Source: Brachyhypopomus gauderio (Eukaryota > Chordata > Actinopteri > Gymnotiformes > Hypopomidae). Taken from it: a stretch of 64,000 bases of DNA. Positions 13,101 to 28,100 of this stretch are shown in pieces. The notes below the pieces were generated by a model. The model had not been told where the DNA came from. It searched no databases and saw nothing but the letters and a program-made list of their open reading frames with translations. The translations under genes were made by a program, and so were the position numbers. The stretch lies in the NCBI RefSeq assembly GCF_052324685.1, contig NC_135224.1:21847951-21911950 (forward strand), read 5' to 3'. Position 1 is the stretch's first letter, and each line of letters begins with the position of its first letter.

Positions 13101-16100
13101 AATGGCATTTTTCATATTTCATATTGAACATAAAAATATCTTGTCAACATACCTGGTTGTTGTGTTGTGGTTGGAGTGAATGTAGTTGATGTACTTGATG
13201 TCGAAGAGGTTGTGGTGTCTACATTTCAGTGAGAAACAATAGTCATTATTTTTGCTTTCGGGTAAATCCTAAATGTTATGATTCAGGTGATGCTAAAGCT
13301 CTTGTCTAAATGCTCGCCATCCTAAAACAATAGTTAAACATTTTATAAAAACTGTTGACCTGTGATTTTGCCACATACACGCTCCTTGTTTGCTTTAATT
13401 AACAATAAACGGCATTTTTTATATTTTATATTGAACATATAAATATCTTGTCAACATACCTAGTGGTTGCGTTGTGGTTGGAGTGAATGTAGTTGGAGAT
13501 GTAGTTGATGTCAAAGAGGTTGTGGTGTCTACATTTCAGTGAGAAACAATAGCCATTATTTTTGCTGTCGGGTCAATCCTAGATGTTATGATTCAGGTGA
13601 TGCTACAGCTCTGTCTATACTAAAAAATCCTGCCATCCTAAACCAATTGTTGAACATTTTATTAAAACTGTTGACCTTTGATTTTGCCACATACATGCTC
13701 CTTGTTTGCTTTAATTAACAATAAACGGCATTTTTTATATTTTATATTGAACATATAAATATCTTGTCAACATACCTAGTGGTTGTGTTGTGGTTGGAGT
13801 GAATGTAGTTGGAGATGTAGTTGATGTCAAAGAGGTTGTGGTGTCTACATTTCAGTGAGAAACAATAGTTATTATTTTGCTTACAGGTAAATCCTAGATG
13901 TTATGCTTCAGGTGATGCTACAGCTCTTGTCTATATTCTAAAAGCCTGCCATCCTAAACCAATTGTTCAACATTTTACAAAAACTGTTGACCTCTGATTT
14001 TGCCACATACACGCTCCTTGTTTGCTTTAATTAACAATAAACGGCATTTTTTATATTTTATATTGAACATATAAATATCTTGTCAACCAACCTGGTTGTT
14101 GTGTTGTGGTTGGAGTGAATGTAGTTGATGTACTTGATGTCGAAGAGGTTGTGGTGTCTACATTTCAGTGAGAAACAATAGTCATTATTTTTGCTGTCGG
14201 GTCAATTCTAGATGTTGTGATTCAGGTGATGCTACAGCTCTTGTCTATATTAAAAAAGCCTGCCATCCTAAACCAATTGTTGAACATTTTATTAAAACTG
14301 TTGACCTGTGATTTTGCCACATACACGCTCCTTGTTTGTTTTAATTAACAATAAATGGCATTTTTCATATTTCATATTGAACATAAAAATATCTTGTCAA
14401 CATACCTGGTTGTTGTGTTGTGGTTGGAGTCAATGTAGTTGATGTACTTGATGTCGAAGAGGTTGTGGTGTCTACATTTCAGTGAGAAACAATAGTCATT
14501 ATTTTTGCTTTCGGGTAAATCCTAAATGTTATGATTCAGGTGATGCTAAAGCTCTTGTCTAAATGCCTGCCATCCTAAAACAATAGTTAAACATTTTATA
14601 AAAACTGTTGACCTGTGATTTTGCCACATACACGCTCCTTGTTTGTTTTAATTAACAATAAATGGCATTTTTCATATTTCATATTGAACATAAAAATATC
14701 TTGTCAACATACCTGGTTGTTGTGTTGTGGTTGGAGTGAATGTAGTTGATGTACTTGATGTCGAAGAGGTTGTGGTGTCTACATTTCAGTGAGAAACAAT
14801 AGTCATTTTTGCTTTCAGGTAAATCCTGGATGTTACGATTCATGTGATTCTAAAGGTCTTGTCTATAGTAAAAATGCCTGCCATCCTAAACCAATTGTTG
14901 AACATTTTATTAAAACTGTTGACCTGTGATTTTGCCACATACACGCTCCTTGTTTGTTTTAATTAACAATAAATGGCATTTTTCATATTTCATATTGAAC
15001 ATAAAAATATCTTGTCAACATACCTGGTTGTTGTGTTGTGGTTGGAGTGAATGTAGTTGATGTACTTGATGTCAAAGAGGTTGTGGTGTCTACATTTCAG
15101 TGAGAAACAATAGTCATTATTTTTGCTTTCGGGTAAATCCTAAATGTTATGATTCAGGTGATGCTAAAGCTCTTGTCTAAATGCCTGCCATCCTAAAACA
15201 ATAGTTAAACATTTTATAAAAACTGTTGACCTGTGATTTTGCCACATACACGCTCCTTGTTTGTTTTAATTAACAATAAATGGCATTTTTCATATTTCAT
15301 ATTGAACATAAAAATATCTTGTCAACATACCTGGTTGTTGTGTTGTGGTTGGAGTGAATGTAGTTGGAGATGTAGTTGATGTCAAAGAGGTTGTGGTGTC
15401 TACATTTCAGTGAGAAACAATAGTCATTATTTTTGCTGTCGGGTCAATCTTAGATGTTATAATTCAGGTGATGCTACAGCTCTTGTCTATACTAAAAAAT
15501 CCTGCCATCCTAAACCAATTGTTGAACATTTTATTAAAACTGTTGACCTGTGATTTTGCCACATACACGCTCCTTGTTTGCTTTAATTAACAATAAACGG
15601 CATTTTTTATATTTTATATTGAACATATAAATATCTTGTGAACATACCTAGTGGTTGCGTTGTGGTTGGATTGAATGTTGTTGGAGATGTAGTTGATGTC
15701 AAAGAGGTTGTGGTGTCTACATTTCAGTGAGAAACAATAGTCATTATTTTTGCTGTCGGGTCAATCCTACATGTTATGATTCAGGTGATGCTACAGCTCT
15801 TGTCTATACTAAAACATCCTGCCATCCTAAACCAATTGTTGAACATTTTATTAAAACTGTTGACCTGTGATTTTGCCACATACACGCTCCTTGTTTGTTT
15901 TAATTAACAATAAATGGCATTTTTCATATTTCATATTGAACATAAAAATATCTTGTCAACATACCTGGTTGTTGTGTTGTGGTTGGAGTGAATGTAGTTG
16001 ATGTACTTGATGTCGAAGAGGTTGTGGTGTCTACATTTCAGTGAGAAACAATAGTCATTATTTTTGCTTTCGGGTAAATCCTAAATGTTATGATTCAGGT

Positions 16101-19100
16101 GATGCTAAAGCTCTTGTCTAAATGCTCGCCATCCTAAAACAATAGTTAAACATTTTATAAAAACTGTTGACCTGTGATTTTGCCACATACACGCTCCTTG
16201 TTTGCTTTAATTAACAATAAACGGCATTTTTTATATTTTATATTGAACATATAAATATCTTGTCAACATACCTAGTGGTTGCGTTGTGGTTGGAGTGAAT
16301 GTAGTTGGAGATGTAGTTGATGTCAAAGAGGTTGTGGTGTCTACATTTCAGTGAGAAACAATAGCCATTATTTTTGCTGTCGGGTCAATCCTAGATGTTA
16401 TGATTCAGGTGATGCTACAGCTCTGTCTATACTAAAAAATCCTGCCATCCTAAACCAATTGTTGAACATTTTATTAAAACTGTTGACCTTTGATTTTGCC
16501 ACATACATGCTCCTTGTTTGCTTTAATTAACAATAAACGGCATTTTTTATATTTTATATTGAACATATAAATATCTTGTCAACATACCTAGTGGTTGTGT
16601 TGTGGTTGGAGTGAATGTAGTTGGAGATGTAGTTGATGTCAAAGAGGTTGTGGTGTCTACATTTCAGTTAGAAACAATAGTCTTTATTTTTCTTTCAGGT
16701 AAATCCTAGATGTTACGATTCATGTGATTCTAAAGGTCTTGTCTATAGTAAAAATGCCTGCCATCCTAAACCAATTGTTGAACATTTTATTAAAACTGTT
16801 GACCTGTGATTTTGCCACATACACCATCCTTGTTTGTTTGTTTTAATTAACAATTAAATGCATTCCTTATATTTCATATTGAACATAAAAATAACTTGTC
16901 GACATACCTAGTGGTTGCGTTGTGGTTGGAGTGAATGTAGTTGGAGATGTAGTTGATGTCAAAGAGGTTGTGGTGTCTACATTTCAGTGAGAAACAATAG
17001 TCATTATTTTTGCTGTCGGGTCAATCCTAGATGTTATGATTCAGGTGATGCTAAAGCTCTTGTCTAAATGCCTGCCATCCTAAAACAATAGTTAAACATT
17101 TTATAAAAACTGTTGACCTGTGATTTTGCCACATACACCCTCCTTGTTTGTTTTAATTAACAATAAAATGCATTTATTATATTTCATATTGAAAATATAA
17201 ATATTTTGTCAACATACCTGGTTGTTGTGTTGTGGTTGGAGTGAATGTAGTTGATGTACTTGATGCCGAAGAGGTTGTGGTGTCTACATTTCAGTGAGAA
17301 ACAATAGTCATTATTTTTGCTTTCGGGTAAATCCTAAATGTTATAATTCAGGTGATGCTACAGCTCTTGTCTAAATGCCTGCCATCCTAAAACAATTGTT
17401 GAACATTTTATAAAAACTGTTGACCTGAGATTTTGCCACATACACCCTCCTTGTTTGTTTGTTTTAATTAACAATAAAATGCATTTATTATATTTCATAT
17501 TGAAAATATAAATATTTTGTCAACATACCTGGTTGTTGTGTTGTGGTTGGAGTGAATGTAGTTGATGTACTTGATGCCGAAGAGGTTGTGGTGTCTACAT
17601 TTCAGTGAGAAACAATAGTCTTTATTTTTGCTTTCAGGTAAATCCTGGATGTTACGATTCATGTGATTCTAAAGGTCTTGTCTATAGTAAAAATGCCTGC
17701 CATCCTAAACCAATTGTTGAACATTTTATTAAAACTGTTGACCTGTGATTTTGCCACATACACGCTCCTTGTTTGCTTTAATTAACAATAAACGGCATTT
17801 TTTATATTTTATATTGAACAAATAAATATCTTGTCAACATACCTAGTGGTTGCGTTGTGGTTGGAGTGAATGTAGTTGGAGATGTAGTTGATGTCAAAGA
17901 GGTTGTGGTGTCTACATTTCAGTGAGAAACAATAGTCATTATTTTTGCTGTCGGGTCAATCCTAGATGTTATGATTCAGGTGATGCTACAGCTCTTGTCT
18001 ATACTAAAAAAGCCTGCCATCCTAAACCAATTGTTGAACATTTTATTAAAACTGTTGACCTGTGATTTTGCCACATACACGCTCCTTGTTTGCTTTAATT
18101 AACAATAAACGGCATTTTTTATATTTTATAATGAACATATAAATATCTTGTCAACATACCTAGTGGTTGCGTTGTGGTTGGAGTGAATGTAGTTGATGTA
18201 CTTGATGTCGAAGAGGTTGTGGTGTCTACATTTCAGTGAGAAACAATAGTCATTATTTTTGCTGTCGGGTCAATCCTAGATGTTGTGATTCAGGTGATGC
18301 TACAGCTCTTGTCTATACTAAAAAAGCCTGCCATCCTAAACCAATTGTTGAACATTTTATTAAAACTGTTGACCTGTGATTTTGCCACATACACGCTCCT
18401 TGTTTGCTTTAATTAACAATAAACGGCATTTTTTATATTTTATATTGAACATATAAATATCTTGTCAACCAACCTGGTTGTTGTGTTGTGGTTGGAGTGA
18501 ATGTAGTTGATGTACTTGATGTCAAAGAGGTTGTGGTGTCTACATTTCAGTGAGAAACAATAGTCATTATTTTTGCTGTCGGGTCAATCCTAGATGTTAT
18601 GATTCAGGTGATGCTACAGCTCTTGTCTATACTAAAAAAGCCTGCCATCCTAAACCAATTGTTGAACATTTTATTAAAACTGTTGACCTGTGATTTTGCC
18701 ACATACACGCTCCTTGTTTGCTTTAATTAACAATAAACGGCATTTTTTATATTTTATATTGAACATATAAATATCTTGTCAACATACCTAGTGGTTGCGT
18801 TGTGGTTGGAGTGAATGTAGTTGATGTACTTGATGTCAAAGAGGTTGTGGTGTCTACATTTCAGTGAGAAACAATAGTCATTATTTTTGCTGTCGGGTCA
18901 ATCCTAGATGTTATGATTCAGGTGATGCTACAGCTCTTGTCTATACTAAAAAATCCTGCCATCCTAAACCAATTGTTGAACATTTTATTAAAACTGTTGA
19001 CCTGTGATTTTGCCACATACACGCTCCTTGTTTGCTTTAATTAACAATAAACGGCATTTTTTATATTTTATATTGAACATATAAATATCTTGTCAACATA

Positions 19101-22100
19101 CCTAGTGGTTGCGTTGTGGTTGGAGTGAATGTAGTTGATGTACTTGATGTCGAAGAGGTTGTGGTGTCTACATTTCAGTGAGAAACAATAGTCATTATTT
19201 TTGCTGTCGGGTCAATCCTAGATGTTATGATTCATGTGATTCTAAAGGTCTTGTCTATAGTAAAAATGCCTGCCATCCTAAACCAATTGTTGAACATTTT
19301 ATTAAAACTGTTGACCTGTGATTTTGCCACATACACGCTCCTTGTTTGTTTTAATTAACAATAAATGGCATTTTTCATATTTCATATTGAACATAAAAAT
19401 ATCTTGTCAACATACCTGGTTGTTGTGTTGTGGTTGGAGTGAATGTAGTTGATGTACTTGATGTCGAAGAGGTTGTGGTGTCTACATTTCAGTGAGAAAC
19501 AATAGTCATTATTTTTGCTGTCGGGTCAATCCTAGACGTTGTGTTTCAGGTGATGCTACAGCTCTTGTCTATACTAAAAAAGCCTGCCATCCTAAACCAA
19601 TTGTTGAACATTTTATTAAAACTGTTGACCTGTGATTTTGCCACATACACGCTCCTTGTTTGCTTTAATTAACAATAAACGGCATTTTTTATATTTTATA
19701 ATGAACATATAAATATCTTGTCAACATACCTAGTGGTTGCGTTGTGGTTGGAGTGAATGTAGTTGATGTACTTGATGTCGAAGAGGTTGTGGTGTCTACA
19801 TTTCAGTGAGAAACAATAGTCATTATTTTTGCTGTCGGGTCAATCCTAGATGTTATGATTCAGGTGATGCTACAGCTCTTGTCTATACTAAAAAAGCCTG
19901 CCATCCTAAACCAATTGTTGAACATTTTATTAAAACTGTTGACCTGTGATTTTGCCACATACACGCTCCTTGTTTGCTTTAATTAACAATAAACAGCATT
20001 TTTTATATTTTATATTGAACATATAAATATCTTGTCAACATACCTAGTGGTTGCGTTGTGGTTGGAGTGAATGTAGTTGATGTACTTGATGTCGAAGAGG
20101 TTGTGGTGTCTACATTTCAGTGAGAAACAATAGTCATTATTTTTGCTGTCGGGTCAATCCTAGATGTTGTGATTCAGGTGATGCTACAGCTCTTGTCTAT
20201 ACTAAAAAAGCCTGCCATCCTAAACCAATTGTTGAACATTTTATTAAAACTGTTGACCTGTGATTTTGCCACATACACGCTCCTTGTTTGCTTTAATTAA
20301 CAATAAACGGCATTTTTTATATTTTATATTGAACATATAAATATCTTGTCAACCAACCTGGTTGTTGTGTTGTGGTTGGAGTGAATGTAGTTGATGTACT
20401 TGATGTCGAAGAGGTTGTGGTGTCTACATTTCAGTGAGAAACAATAGTCATTATTTTTGCTGTCGGGTCAATTCTAGATGTTGTGATTCAGGTGATGCTA
20501 CAGCTCTTGTCTATATTAAAAAAGCCTGCCATCCTAAACCAATTGTTGAACATTTTATTAAAACTGTTGACCTGTGATTTTGCCACATACACGCTCCTTG
20601 TTTGTTTTAATTAACAATAAATGGCATTTTTCATATTTCATATTGAACATAAAAATATCTTGTCAACATACCTGGTTGTTGTGTTGTGGTTGGAGTCAAT
20701 GTAGTTGATGTACTTGATGTCGAAGAGGTTGTGGTGTCTACATTTCAGTGAGAAACAATAGTCATTATTTTTGCTTTCGGGTAAATCCTAAATGTTATGA
20801 TTCAGGTGATGCTAAAGCTCTTGTCTAAATGCCTGCCATCCTAAAACAATAGTTAAACATTTTATAAAAACGGTTGACCTGTGATTTTGCCACATACACG
20901 CTCCTTGTTTGTTTTAATTAACAATAAATGGCATTTTTCATATTTCATATTGAACATAAAAATATCTTGTCAACATACCTGGTTGTTGTGTTGTGGTTGG
21001 AGTGAATGTAGTTGATGTACTTGATGTCAAAGAGGTTGTGGTGTCTACATTTCAGTGAGAAACAATAGTCATTATTTTTGCTGTCGGGTCAATCCTAGAT
21101 GTTATGATTCAGGTGATGCTACAGCTCTTGTCTATACTAAAAAAGCCTGCCATCCTAAACCAATTGTTGAACATTTTATTAAAACTGTTGACCTATGATT
21201 TTGCCACATACACGCTCCTTGTTTGCTTTAATTAACAATAAACGGCATTTTTTATATTTTATATTGAACATATAAATATCTTGTCAACATACCTAGTGGT
21301 TGCGTTGTGGTTGGAGTGAATGTAGTTGATGTACTTGATGTCAAAGAGGTTGTGGTGTCTACATTTCAGTGAGAAACAATAGTCATTATTTTTGCTGTCG
21401 GGTTAATCCTAGATGTTATGATTCAGGTGATGCTACAGCTCTTGTCTATACTAAAAAATCCTGCCATCCTAAACCAATTGTTGAACATTTTATTAAAACT
21501 GTTGACCTGTGATTTTGCCACATACACGCTCCTTGTTTGCTTTAATTAACAATAAACGGCATTTTTTATATTTTATATTGAACATATAAATATCTTGTCA
21601 ACATACCTAGTGGTTGCGTTGTGGTTGGAGTGAATGTAGTTGATGTACTTGATGTCAAAGAGGTTGTGGTGTCTACATTTCAGTGAGAAACAATAGTCAT
21701 TATTTTTGCTGTCGGGTCAATCCTAGATGTTATGATTCATGTGATTCTAAAGGTCTTGTCTATAGTAAAAATGCCTGCCATCCTAAACCAATTGTTGAAC
21801 ATTTTATTAAAACTGTTGACCTGTGATTTTGCCACATACACGCTCCTTGTTTGTTTTAATTAACAATAAATGGCATTTTTCATATTTCATATTGAACATA
21901 AAAATATCTTGTCAACATACCTGGTTGTTGTGTTGTGGTTGGAGTGAATGTAGTTGATGTACTTGATGTCGAAGAGGTTGTGGTGTCTACATTTCAGTGA
22001 GAAACAATAGTCATTATTTTTGCTGTCGGGTCAATCCTAGATGTTATGATTCAGGTGATGCTACAGCTCTTGTCTATACTAAAAAAGCCTGCCATCCTAA

Positions 22101-25100
22101 ACCAATTGTTGAACATTTTATTAAAACTGTTGACCTGTGATTTTGCCACATACACGCTCCTTGTTTGCTTTAATTAACAATAAACGGCATTTTTTATATT
22201 TTATATTGAACATATAAATATCTTGTCAACATACCTAGTGGTTGCGTTGTGGTTGGAGTGAATGTAGTTGATGTACTTGATGTCAAAGAGGTTGTGGTGT
22301 CTACATTTCAGTGAGAAACAATAGTCATTATTTTTGCTGTCGGGTCAAGCCTAGATGTTATGATTCAGGTGATGCTACAGCTCTTGTCTATACTAAAAAA
22401 TCCTGCCATCCTAAACCAATTGTTGAACATTTTATTAAAACTGTTGACCTGTGATTTTGCCACATACACGCTCCTTGTTTGCTTTAATTAACAATAAACG
22501 GCATTTTTTATATTTTATATTGAACATATAAATATCTTGTCAACATACCTAGTGGTTGCGTTGTGGTTGGAGTGAATGTAGTTGATGTACTTGATGTCAA
22601 AGAGGTTGTGGTGTCTACATTTCAGTGAGAAACAATAGTCATTATTTTTGCTGTCGGGTCAATCCTAGATGTTATGATTCATGTGATTCTAAAGGTCTTG
22701 TCTATAGTAAAAATGCCTGCCATCCTAAACCAATTGTTGAACATTTTATTTAAACTGTTGACCTGTGATTTTGCCACATACACGCTCCTTGTTTGTTTTA
22801 ATTAACAATAAATGGCATTTTTCATATTTCATATTGAACATAAAAATATCTTGTCAACATACCTGGTTGTTGTGTTGTGGTTGGAGTCAATGTAGTTGAT
22901 GTACTTGATGTCGAAGAGGTTGTGGTGTCTACATTTCAGTGAGAAACAATAGTCATTATTTTTGCTTTCGGGTAAATCCTAAATGTTATGATTCAGGTGA
23001 TGCTAAAGCTCTTGTCTAAATGCCTGCCATCCTAAAACAATAGTTAAACATTTTATAAAAACTGTTGACCTGTGATTTTGCCACATACACGCTCCTTGTT
23101 TGTTTTAATTAACAATAAATGGCATTTTTCATATTTCATATTGAACATAAAAATATCTTGTCAACATACCTGGTTGTTGTGTTGTGGTTGGAGTGAATGT
23201 AGTTGATGTACTTGATGTCGAAGAGGTTGTGGTGTCTACATTTCAGTGAGAAACAATAGTCATTATTTTTGCTGTCGGGTCAATCCTAGATGTTGTGATT
23301 CAGGTGATGCTACAGCTCTTGTCTATACTAAAAAAGCCTGCCATCCTAAACCAATTGTTGAACATTTTATTAAAACTGTTGACCTGTGATTTTGCCACAT
23401 ACACGCTCCTTGTTTGCTATAATTAACAATAAACGGCATTTTTTATATTTTATATTGAACATATAAATATCTTGTCAACCAACCTGGTTGTTGTGTTGTG
23501 GTTGGAGTGAATGTAGTTGATGTACTTGATGTCGAAGAGGTTGTGGTGTCTACATTTCAGTGAGAAACAATAGTCATTATTTTTGCTGTCGGGTCAATTC
23601 TAGATGTTGTGATTCAGGTGATGCTACAGCTCTTGTCTATATTAAAAAAGCCTGCCATCCTAAACCAATTGTTGAACATTTTATTAAAACTGTTGACCTG
23701 TGATTTTGCCACATACACGCTCCTTGTTTGTTTTAATTAACAATAAATGGCATTTTTCATATTTCATATTGAACATAAAAATATCTTGTCAACATACCTG
23801 GTTGTTGTGTTGTGGTTGGAGTCAATGTAGTTGATGTACTTGATGTCGAAGAGGTTGTGGTGTCTACATTTCAGTGAGAAACAATAGTCATTATTTTTGC
23901 TTTCGGGTAAATCCTAAATGTTATGATTCAGGTGATGCTAAAGCTCTTGTCTAAATGCCTGCCATCCTAAAACAATAGTTAAACATTTTATAAAAACTGT
24001 TGACCTGTGATTTTGCCACATACACGCTCCTTGTTTGCTTTAATTAACAATAAACGGCATTTTTTATATTTTATATTGAACATATAAATATCTTGTCAAC
24101 ATACCTAGTGGTTGCGTTGTGGTTGGAGTGAATGTAGTTGATGTACTTGATGTCAAAGAGGTTGTGGTGTCTACATTTCAGTGAGAAACAATAGTCATTA
24201 TTTTTGCTGTCGGGTCAATCCTAGATGTTGTGATTCAGGTGATGCTACAGCTCTTGTCTATACTAAAAAAGCCTGCCATCCTAAACCAATTGTTGAACAT
24301 TTTATTAAAACTGTTGACCTGTGATTTTGCCACATACACGCTCCTTGTTTGCTATAATTAACAATAAACGGCATTTTTTATATTTTATATTGAACATATA
24401 AATATCTTGTCAACCAACCTGGTTGTTGTGTTGTGGTTGGAGTGAATGTAGTTGATGTACTTGATGTCGAAGAGGTTGTGGTGTCTACATTTCAGTGAGA
24501 AACAATAGTCATTATTTTTGCTGTCGGGTCAATTCTAGATGTTGTGATTCAGGTGATGCTACAGCTCTTGTCTATATTAAAAAAGCCTGCCATCCTAAAC
24601 CAATTGTTGAACATTTTATTAAAACTGTTGACCTGTGATTTTGCCACATACACGCTCCTTGTTTGTTTTAATTAACAATAAATGGCATTTTTCATATTTC
24701 ATATTGAACATAAAAATATCTTGTCAACATACCTGGTTGTTGTGTTGTGGTTGGAGTCAATGTAGTTGATGTACTTGATGTCGAAGAGGTTGTGGTGTCT
24801 ACATTTCAGTGAGAAACAATAGTCATTATTTTTGCTTTCGGGTAAATCCTAAATGTTATGATTCAGGTGATGCTAAAGCTCTTGTCTAAATGCCTGCCAT
24901 CCTAAAACAATAGTTAAACATTTTATAAAAACTGTTGACCTGTGATTTTGCCACATACACGCTCCTTGTTTGTTTTAATTAACAATAAATGGCATTTTTC
25001 ATATTTCATATTGAACATAAAAATATCTTGTCAACATACCTGGTTGTTGTGTTGTGGTTGGAGTGAATGTAGTTGATGTACTTGATGTCGAAGAGGTTGT

Positions 25101-28100
25101 GGTGTCTACATTTCAGTGAGAAACAATAGTCATTTTTGCTTTCAGGTAAATCCTGGATGTTACGATTCATGTGATTCTAAAGGTCTTGTCTATAGTAAAA
25201 ATGCCTGCCATCCTAAACCAATTGTTGAACATTTTATTAAAACTGTTGACCTGTGATTTTGCCACATACACGCTCCTTGTTTGTTTTAATTAACAATAAA
25301 TGGCATTTTTCATATTTCATATTGAACATAAAAATATCTTGTCAACATACCTGGTTGTTGTGTTGTGGTTGGAGTCAATGTAGTTGATGTACTTGATGTC
25401 GAAGAGGTTGTGGTGTCTACATTTCAGTGAGAAACAATAGTCATTATTTTTGCTTTCGGGTAAATCCTAAATGTTATGATTCAGGTGATGCTAAAGCTCT
25501 TGTCTAAATGCCTGCCATCCTAAAACAATAGTTAAACATTTTATAAAAACTGTTGACCTGTGATTTTGCCACATACACGCTCCTTGTTTGTTTTAATTAA
25601 CAATAAATGGCATTTTTCATATTTCATATTGAACATAAAAATATCTTGTCAACATACCTGGTTGTTGTGTTGTGGTTGGAGTGAATGTAGTTGATGTACT
25701 TGATGTCGAAGAGGTTGTGGTGTCTACATTTCAGTGAGAAACAATAGTCATTATTTTTGCTGTCGGGTCAATCCTAGATGTTATGATTCAGGTGATGCTA
25801 CAGCTCTTGTCTATACTAAAAAAGCCTGCCATCCTAAACCAATTGTTGAACATTTTATTAAAACTGTTGACCTGTGATTTTGCCACATACACGCTCCTTG
25901 TTTGTTTTAATTAACAATAAATGGCATTTTTCATATTTCATATTGAACATAAAAATATCTTGTCAACATACCTGGTTGTTGTGTTGTGGTTGGAGTGAAT
26001 GTAGTTGATGTACTTGATGTCGAAGAGGTTGTGGTGTCTACATTTCAGTGAGAAACAATAGTCATTATTTTTGCTGTCGGGTCAATCCTAGATGTTATGA
26101 TTCAGGTGATGCTACAGCTCTTGTCTATACTAAAAAAGCCTGCCATCCTAAACCAATTGTTGAACATTTTATTAAAACTGTTGACCTGTGATTTTGCCAC
26201 ATACACGCTCCTTGTTTGCTTTAATTAACAATAAACGGCATTTTTTATATTTTATATTGAACATATAAATATCTTGTCAACATACCTAGTGGTTGCGTTG
26301 TGGTTGAAGTGAATGTAGTTGATGTACTTGATGTCAAAGAGGTTGTGGTGTCTACATTTCAGTGAGAAACAATAGTCATTATTTTTGCTGTCGGGTCAAG
26401 CCTAGATGTTATGATTCAGGTGATGCTACAGCTCTTGTCTATACTAAAAAATCCTGCCATCCTAAACCAATTGTTGAACATTTTATTAAAACTGTTGACC
26501 TGTGATTTTGCCACATACACGCTCCTTGTTTGCTTTAATTAACAATAAACGGCATTTTTTATATTTTATATTGAACATATAAATATCTTGTCAACATACC
26601 TAGTGGTTGCGTTGTGGTTGGAGTGAATGTAGTTGATGTACTTGATGTCAAAGAGGTTGTGGTGTCTACATTTCAGTGAGAAACAATAGTCATTATTTTT
26701 GCTGTCGGGTCAATCCTAGATGTTATGATTCATGTGATTCTAAAGGTCTTGTCTATAGTAAAAATGCCTGCCATCCTAAACCAATTGTTGAACATTTTAT
26801 TTAAACTGTTGACCTGTGATTTTGCCACATACACGCTCCTTGTTTGTTTTAATTAACAATAAATGGCATTTTTCATATTTCATATTGAACATAAAAATAT
26901 CTTGTCAACATACCTGGTTGTTGTGTTGTGGTTGGAGTGAATGTAGTTGATGTACTTGATGTCGAAGAGGTTGTGGTGTCTACATTTCAGTGAGAAACAA
27001 TAGTCATTATTTTTGCTGTCGGGTCAATCCTAGATGTTGTGATTCAGGTGATGCTACAGCTCTTGTCTATACTAAAAAAGCCTGCCATCCTAAACCAATT
27101 GTTGAACATTTTATTAAAACTGTTGACCTGTGATTTTGCCACATACACGCTCCTTGTTTGCTTTAATTAACAATAAACGGCATTTTTTATATTTTATATT
27201 GAACATATAAATATCTTGTCAACCAACCTGGTTGTTGTGTTGTGGTTGGAGTGAATGTAGTTGATGTACTTGATGTCGAAGAGGTTGTGGTGTCTACATT
27301 TCAGTGAGAAACAATAGTCATTATTTTTGCTGTCGGGTCAATTCTAGATGTTGTGATTCAGGTGATGCTAAAGCTCTTGTCTATATTAAAAAAGCCTGCC
27401 ATCCTAAACCAATTGTTGAACATTTTATTAAAACTGTTGACCTGTGATTTTGCCACATACACGCTCCTTGTTTGTTTTAATTAACAATAAATGGCATTTT
27501 TCATATTTCATATTGAACATAAAAATATCTTGTCAACATACCTGGTTGTTGTGTTGTGGTTGGAGTCAATGTAGTTGATGTACTTGATGTCGAAGAGGTT
27601 GTGGTGTCTACATTTCAGTGAGAAACAATAGTCATTATTTTTGCTTTCGGGTAAATCCTAAATGTTATGATTCAGGTGATGCTAAAGCTCTTGTCTAAAT
27701 GCCTGCCATCCTAAAACAATAGTTAAACATTTTATAAAAACTGTTGACCTGTGATTTTGCCACATACACGCTCCTTGTTTGTTTTAATTAACAATAAATG
27801 GCATTTTTCATATTTCATATTGAACATAAAAATATCTTGTCAACATACCTGGTTGTTGTGTTGTGGTTGGAGTGAATGTAGTTGATGTACTTGATGTCGA
27901 AGAGGTTGTGGTGTCTACATTTCAGTGAGAAACAATAGTCATTTTTGCTTTCAGGTAAATCCTGGATGTTACGATTCATGTGATTCTAAAGGTCTTGTCT
28001 ATAGTAAAAATGCCTGCCATCCTAAACCAATTGTTGAACATTTTATTAAAACTGTTGACCTGTGATTTTGCCACATACACGCTCCTTGTTTGTTTTAATT

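Noticed and set aside
11049-16672. Assembly artefact as the sole explanation of the nine-unit duplication
   Set aside because: Cannot be excluded, but a substitution between blocks and the different unit that follows the second copy (ttcagttag) favour a real duplication.
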